Shown here in pieces: positions 61,262-64,000 of a DNA stretch of 64,000 nt. The position numbers and the translations under genes are program-made. The stretch comes from JAIEOG01 sp964519985. Its GTDB lineage: Bacteria > Bdellovibrionota > FAC87 > UBA2466. The notes below the pieces were generated by a model. The model did no database searches. It saw only the letters and a program-made list of their open reading frames with translations, and was not told the origin of the DNA. Within the stretch, counting starts at the first letter, position 1. Each line of letters opens with the position of its first letter. The stretch spans positions 229,251 to 293,250 of the forward strand of contig CAZFMF010000002.1 in the NCBI GenBank assembly GCA_964519985.1, given 5' to 3'.

Positions 61262-62202
61262 TGCTGTTTCCTCACGATATCCACAAAGATCGCATCTCGG
61301 CGCCCAACCAATCCTTTCGGCCCATAGTGCCAGCTCGGCGGGTGCCGGAGGCGTCCAGAAAAAATGACCGCCCAGTTTCTCGGCGCCGTAACGACCTGAC
61401 GCGTGACCGGATCCCATTGCCACGTCGCCTCGTTGTTGAGCGAAACTCCGACGCGCAGATACATGTTATCCGCATGGCGCGGCAAGCCCCTGGGTTTTTG
61501 TGCGGACAAGACGAAACTACGACCCATCTCCAGACCACGCGCCTCTTCTGGAGGCAAAAGCGAAAGCGCTTTTTCGCCTAAGCGTTGCGCCAGAACGGGG
61601 CTTTCCCTTTCGAATATTTCCATCACCTCAATATTTTTTAACCACCGCTGCTGATCGGGAGTAGAGGGGGCGTTTTCAAAATGCGCCTTCTGGTCACGCA
61701 TGTGACCGGCCATACCGGGATACTCAAAAATCCCGGAGAGAGGATTCAAACCATTCCAAAAATCCGGGAGGAAGTGCTCCATCGCTGCTCGAAGTTCAGG
61801 CGAAATCAGATCCGTGGCATCAAAGAATGCATAACCCCGACCCGTTTCCGCATCCAGTTGGGCACGCAGTTCGGCTTCGCTTAGCGCCGGCGTCCAGACA
61901 TCCGCGCGCCGAGGCGTGGGGGAAAGCGCCAATTCAACCTCCCAAATAGTCCGTGCGGTAGCATCGTCCATTTGCCCACTGGAATCGACCAACCCAAACT
62001 GGCGCATCAGATCCCGGTTAACGTCCGTCACCAGATGAAGGGGATCAGTCGCGAGCTTTCCAACCTCAACGACCAAGGCCGACGAACGCCCGCGCAGTTC
62101 AGCCAAGACCTGAACTACGCACGCGGTCCTATCCCCCGCCGCCCCAGCCTCGAAGGCAATCCCGGCCAGCAAGACCAAAACCACATACAAACCTTTCGCC
62201 AT
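61258..62202 (-). CDS. Exported 2-oxoglutarate/Fe(II) oxygenase-like protein
   Basis: I choose the ATG at 62202 because it begins a signal peptide (AKGLYVVLVLLAGIAFEAGAAG); an ATG at 62220 is possible. In the C-terminal third, RHADNMYLRVGVSLNN (His-x-Asp) and about 40 residues later RLRHPPSWHYG (His) with an Arg in VGRRDAIFVDI match the Fe(II) and 2OG ligands of the cupin fold. The N-terminal 190 residues are unknown. It precedes the GFA gene by overlap. Function unknown; the fold assignment rests on motif order only. Confidence 0.62.
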   Translation of the reverse strand: MAKGLYVVLVLLAGIAFEAGAAGDRTACVVQVLAELRGRSSALVVEVGKLATDPLHLVTDVNRDLMRQFGLVDSSGQMDDATARTIWEVELALSPTPRRADVWTPALSEAELRAQLDAETGRGYAFFDATDLISPELRAAMEHFLPDFWNGLNPLSGIFEYPGMAGHMRDQKAHFENAPSTPDQQRWLKNIEVMEIFERESPVLAQRLGEKALSLLPPEEARGLEMGRSFVLSAQKPRGLPRHADNMYLRVGVSLNNEATWQWDPVTRQVVTAPRNWAVIFSGRLRHPPSWHYGPKGLVGRRDAIFVDIVRKQQ

Positions 62203-62266
62203 GGCGGGAGGTAATAGCATACCGCGGGAGGCGGCAACAGCGGTAAGACACTGAGAATACCCGCTT

Positions 62267-62293
62267 CCTAAAAGGTAACTGCTACCTTTTAGG
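62267..62293. terminator. Perfect hairpin at the dienelactone hydrolase stop
   Basis: CCTAAAAGGTA (62267-62277), loop ACTGC, TACCTTTTAGG (62283-62293). The stop codon (62289-62291) of the leftward hydrolase gene lies in the stem. The core AAAGGTA-n-TACCTTT is the same as in the units of the large inverted repeat at 2690-2915. Confidence 0.82.
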
Positions 62294-63119
62294 AGACGCC
62301 GTGTTTCTTGAACCACGCGAGCAACTGGTTCCAAGCATCCTTGGCGGAGCGCTCGTGGTAACTCGGCCGGTAGTCGGCGTGGAACGCGTGCTCGGCGTCG
62401 GGATAGACGACAATCTCCGAACCACTCTTCCCTTCGGCCAATAACTTTTTCATTTTATCGACCGACGCTTGGGGAATGCCATTGTCCTTGCCGCCGTAAA
62501 GGCCCAGCACCGGTACCTTCAGATCTTTGGCGATATCGACCGGGAATTTTTTATTCATCGCATTCGGTTCACCTACCAAGCGTCCGTACCATGCCACACC
62601 GGCCTTTAGTTCCGGATTGCGGGCGCAATACATCCAAGTCACATTTCCACCCCAGCAAAAACCGGTGATGGCGGTGCGGGTGGGGTTGGCAGCCGGATTT
62701 TTCTTTAACCACGCCAGCGTTGCATCGAGATCCCCCATCACTTGATCTTGCGGGACTTTCGATACGACGTCGGAAATAATTTTCGGAATCTCGGTCATTT
62801 TCGTCACGTCGCCTTGCCGGAAATACAGAGACGGGGCCACTGCGAAGTAACCGACCTTCGCCAATCGACGACATACATCTTGTATGTATTCGTGCACGCC
62901 AAAAATTTCCTGAATGACTAGCACCACTGGAAAGGGGCCCTTTCCTTTAGGCCTCGCCCAATACCCTGGCATCTCGCCGCCCACCGTGGGGATTTTGATC
63001 GGCCCCGCCTCCATCCCCTGACTCGGCGTTGAGACTGCCCACGCGACCGGTGAAATGGACAATGCGAATCCCGCGCTGATTCCGACAAATTCTCTCCGAC
63101 TGATGATTTCGTCTTTCAT
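62289..63119 (-). CDS. Dienelactone hydrolase family protein with Tat signal
   Basis: The ATG at 63119 opens a Tat signal peptide (SRREFVGISAGFALSISPVAWA). The Cys nucleophile is in ITGFCWGGNV near residue 158, Asp in LYGGKDNG and His in YPDAEHAFHA, the DLH triad. It is 276 residues, normal for exported DLH. Substrate is unknown; most Tat-exported DLHs act on small lactones or esters. Its stop lies inside a perfect hairpin. Confidence 0.9.
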   Translation of the reverse strand: MKDEIISRREFVGISAGFALSISPVAWAVSTPSQGMEAGPIKIPTVGGEMPGYWARPKGKGPFPVVLVIQEIFGVHEYIQDVCRRLAKVGYFAVAPSLYFRQGDVTKMTEIPKIISDVVSKVPQDQVMGDLDATLAWLKKNPAANPTRTAITGFCWGGNVTWMYCARNPELKAGVAWYGRLVGEPNAMNKKFPVDIAKDLKVPVLGLYGGKDNGIPQASVDKMKKLLAEGKSGSEIVVYPDAEHAFHADYRPSYHERSAKDAWNQLLAWFKKHGVS

Positions 63120-63185
63120 GGCGGCATTGAATCGAATGGGCACGCAGGTTGCAAGACCTACCAGCAGGATATGGAGGAAATGAAA

Positions 63186-63314
63186 ATGAAAAAGCTAACT
63201 AAGGTTGAGTCCGTTTTATCGTCGGAAAAAGGCGCGGTGGGCTATGTGCTCGCTTGGCTGTTAGGCGTGCCTGCGTCTCTACTTGTCATCATCTTTCTGC
63301 TGCGCGGCGGCTGA
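63186..63314 (+). CDS. Small single-pass membrane protein (42 residues)
   Basis: The ATG at 63186 has GGAGG (63173-63177) 8 bp upstream; a second ATG at 63180 is too close to the ribosome site. The product has a basic N-terminus (KKLTKVESVLSSEKGA), then one hydrophobic segment (VLAWLLGVPASLLVIIFLL) and ends RGG. It overlaps the convergent gene at 63279 by 36 bp. A small stress-type membrane peptide is likely. Confidence 0.6.
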   Translation: MKKLTKVESVLSSEKGAVGYVLAWLLGVPASLLVIIFLLRGG

Positions 63315-63623
63315 GCAATGCACCTGGGTAACACCCGGGTGGTCGGCATTGTAGTCCTCTCGACGGAGGAAAGTTTCACCTTTCACCTCGAATGAGATGA
63401 GCTTTGCCACATCGAACATCTTCCAACCTTCTCCGCCGGAGATCTGGAAGGCGCTCAAAATTTCATGACCGCTGTGGCTGTGCCCGTGGCAATGAGGGTG
63501 GATGACCCTTACCTCGCCGTCGATGTACACACACTCGACCACTTTGTTTTCGCGCACGGCTTCGCAGACCTTCGGGTTTGCGAGGCCGCCCGCGACGGGT
63601 TTTCGACTGCGAATCTTGAACAT
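63279..63623 (-). CDS. WYL-like small protein with His cluster
   Basis: The 114-residue product resembles a stand-alone WYL-type domain: VRENKVVECVYIDGEVRVIHPH, then GHEILSAFQISGGEGWKMFDVAKLISFEVKGETF and a C-terminal HPGVTQVHC. The motif HCHGHSHSGHE adds a His cluster that could bind metal. WYL domains sense nucleotides or ligands in regulators; alone the role is unknown. It is 13 bp downstream of the partial dehydrogenase gene on the same strand. Confidence 0.7.
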   Translation of the reverse strand: MFKIRSRKPVAGGLANPKVCEAVRENKVVECVYIDGEVRVIHPHCHGHSHSGHEILSAFQISGGEGWKMFDVAKLISFEVKGETFLRREDYNADHPGVTQVHCSAAAQQKDDDK

Positions 63624-63636
63624 TGAGCTCTAAAAA

Positions 63637-64000
63637 CTATCCCTTCAACGACGCCATATCGATGACGAAGCGATATTTTACGTCACCTTTGAGCATTCGC
63701 TCGTAGGCCACATTGATCTCCTGAATCGGAATCACTTCCACGTCGGAAGTGATCTTGTTTTCCGCGCAGTAGTTCAACATCTCCTGTGTTTCCTGAATGC
63801 CGCCAATCAAAGATCCCGCCAGCTGGCGACGCTTCATTATTAAGTTAAACACTCCGATCTCCGGAGGCTTTTCCGGCACCCCCACCAGGGTCATCGTGCC
63901 TTGCAGTTTCAAAAGCTGCAGGTAGGCATTGAGATCGTGCGGAGCCGAAACGGTGTCTAAGATGAAATCGAAACTGCTGGCGTGTTTGCGCATCTGGACC
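63637..64000 (-). CDS. Zinc-type alcohol dehydrogenase, C-terminal part (5' end cut)
   Basis: The 121 codons present correspond to the C-terminal NAD(P) domain of a YahK/cinnamyl-alcohol-dehydrogenase-like enzyme: FDFILDTVSAPHDLNAYLQLLKLQGTMTLVGVPE and SLIGGIQETQEMLNYCAENKI. The zinc-site part is outside the window. Its likely activity is NADP-dependent reduction of aldehydes. The WYL-like gene follows 13 bp downstream. Confidence 0.88.
   Translation of the reverse strand, partial: VQMRKHASSFDFILDTVSAPHDLNAYLQLLKLQGTMTLVGVPEKPPEIGVFNLIMKRRQLAGSLIGGIQETQEMLNYCAENKITSDVEVIPIQEINVAYERMLKGDVKYRFVIDMASLKG

Overview
The window is ordinary bacterial chromosome with high GC (roughly 57-58% by eye). 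It is densely packed, with many 1-30 bp overlaps and TAATG, ATGA or GTGA couplings. I see no rRNA, tRNA, CRISPR array, phage or insertion sequence. Lipoproteins with clear lipoboxes, GTG/TTG starts with good Shine-Dalgarno sites, several secreted metallopeptidases, and the set Fur/GbsR/YkgJ/DUF493/DUF1328/CrcB/GreB/RlmKL point to a Gram-negative proteobacterium-like lineage. My best guess is Bdellovibrionota or a neighbouring former-deltaproteobacterial group, but no marker in the window settles this.

Layout. 0-9 kb: metallo-beta-lactamase fragment, BrkB-like membrane protein, ankyrin protein, Atm1-type ABC exporter, then secreted proteins of unknown role and a DUF885 peptidase. 9-18 kb: methyltransferase, an unknown exported protein, divergent greB/recJ, and an iron-flavoured block (YkgJ cysteine cluster, AlkB-like dioxygenase, Fur, a Fur box and two downstream genes). 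18-31 kb: GbsR-type regulator, exported hydrolase, enoyl-CoA hydratase, M1-like peptidase, DUF962, TetR-like regulator, a C39-like peptidase coupled to a membrane-anchored MutS homologue, two M23 peptidases, an Ntn amidase, and the glutathione-dependent formaldehyde detoxification pair (frmA/fghA). 31-36 kb: sulfide oxidation operon (persulfide dioxygenase, SQR, YbjN) and an M13 peptidase. 36.7-45.6 kb: a divergent kynurenine catabolic locus encoding eight consecutive steps from formylkynurenine to 2-oxopent-4-enoate, plus a HAD-like gene and a non-canonical SDR. 45.7-52.9 kb: outer-membrane-like protein, hydrolase, a decayed delta-60-repeat gene, DEAD-box helicase, response regulator, a diadenylate cyclase fused to YbbR domains, and a tightly coupled YeeE/DUF6691/DTW/GNAT operon. 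52.9-64 kb: hybrid histidine kinase with a small STAS-like partner, FluC fluoride channel, rRNA methyltransferases, DinB, GFA-type protein, a 2OG-oxygenase-like exported protein, dienelactone hydrolase, and a partial alcohol dehydrogenase.

How the genes work together. The clearest pathway is tryptophan/kynurenine breakdown by the 2-aminomuconate route. The window lacks tryptophan 2,3-dioxygenase and the steps after 2-oxopent-4-enoate, so these must lie elsewhere or the substrate is imported. Sulfide (PDO/SQR), formaldehyde (frmA/fghA, with a GFA-like gene far away) and fluoride (FluC) handling give a stress-defence theme. c-di-AMP synthesis is implied by the DAC domain, although its RHR motif is altered.

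The most distinctive non-coding feature is a dispersed element of about 80 bp with GTCATTGCGAG-like termini. It occurs in six or seven copies directly at gene 3' ends and in several cases supplies the stop codon and last residues of the gene. A second family is the hairpin with core AAAGGTA...TACCTTT. It is built into a 226-bp nested inverted repeat at 2690-2915 and recurs as a terminator-like hairpin at 62267-62293.
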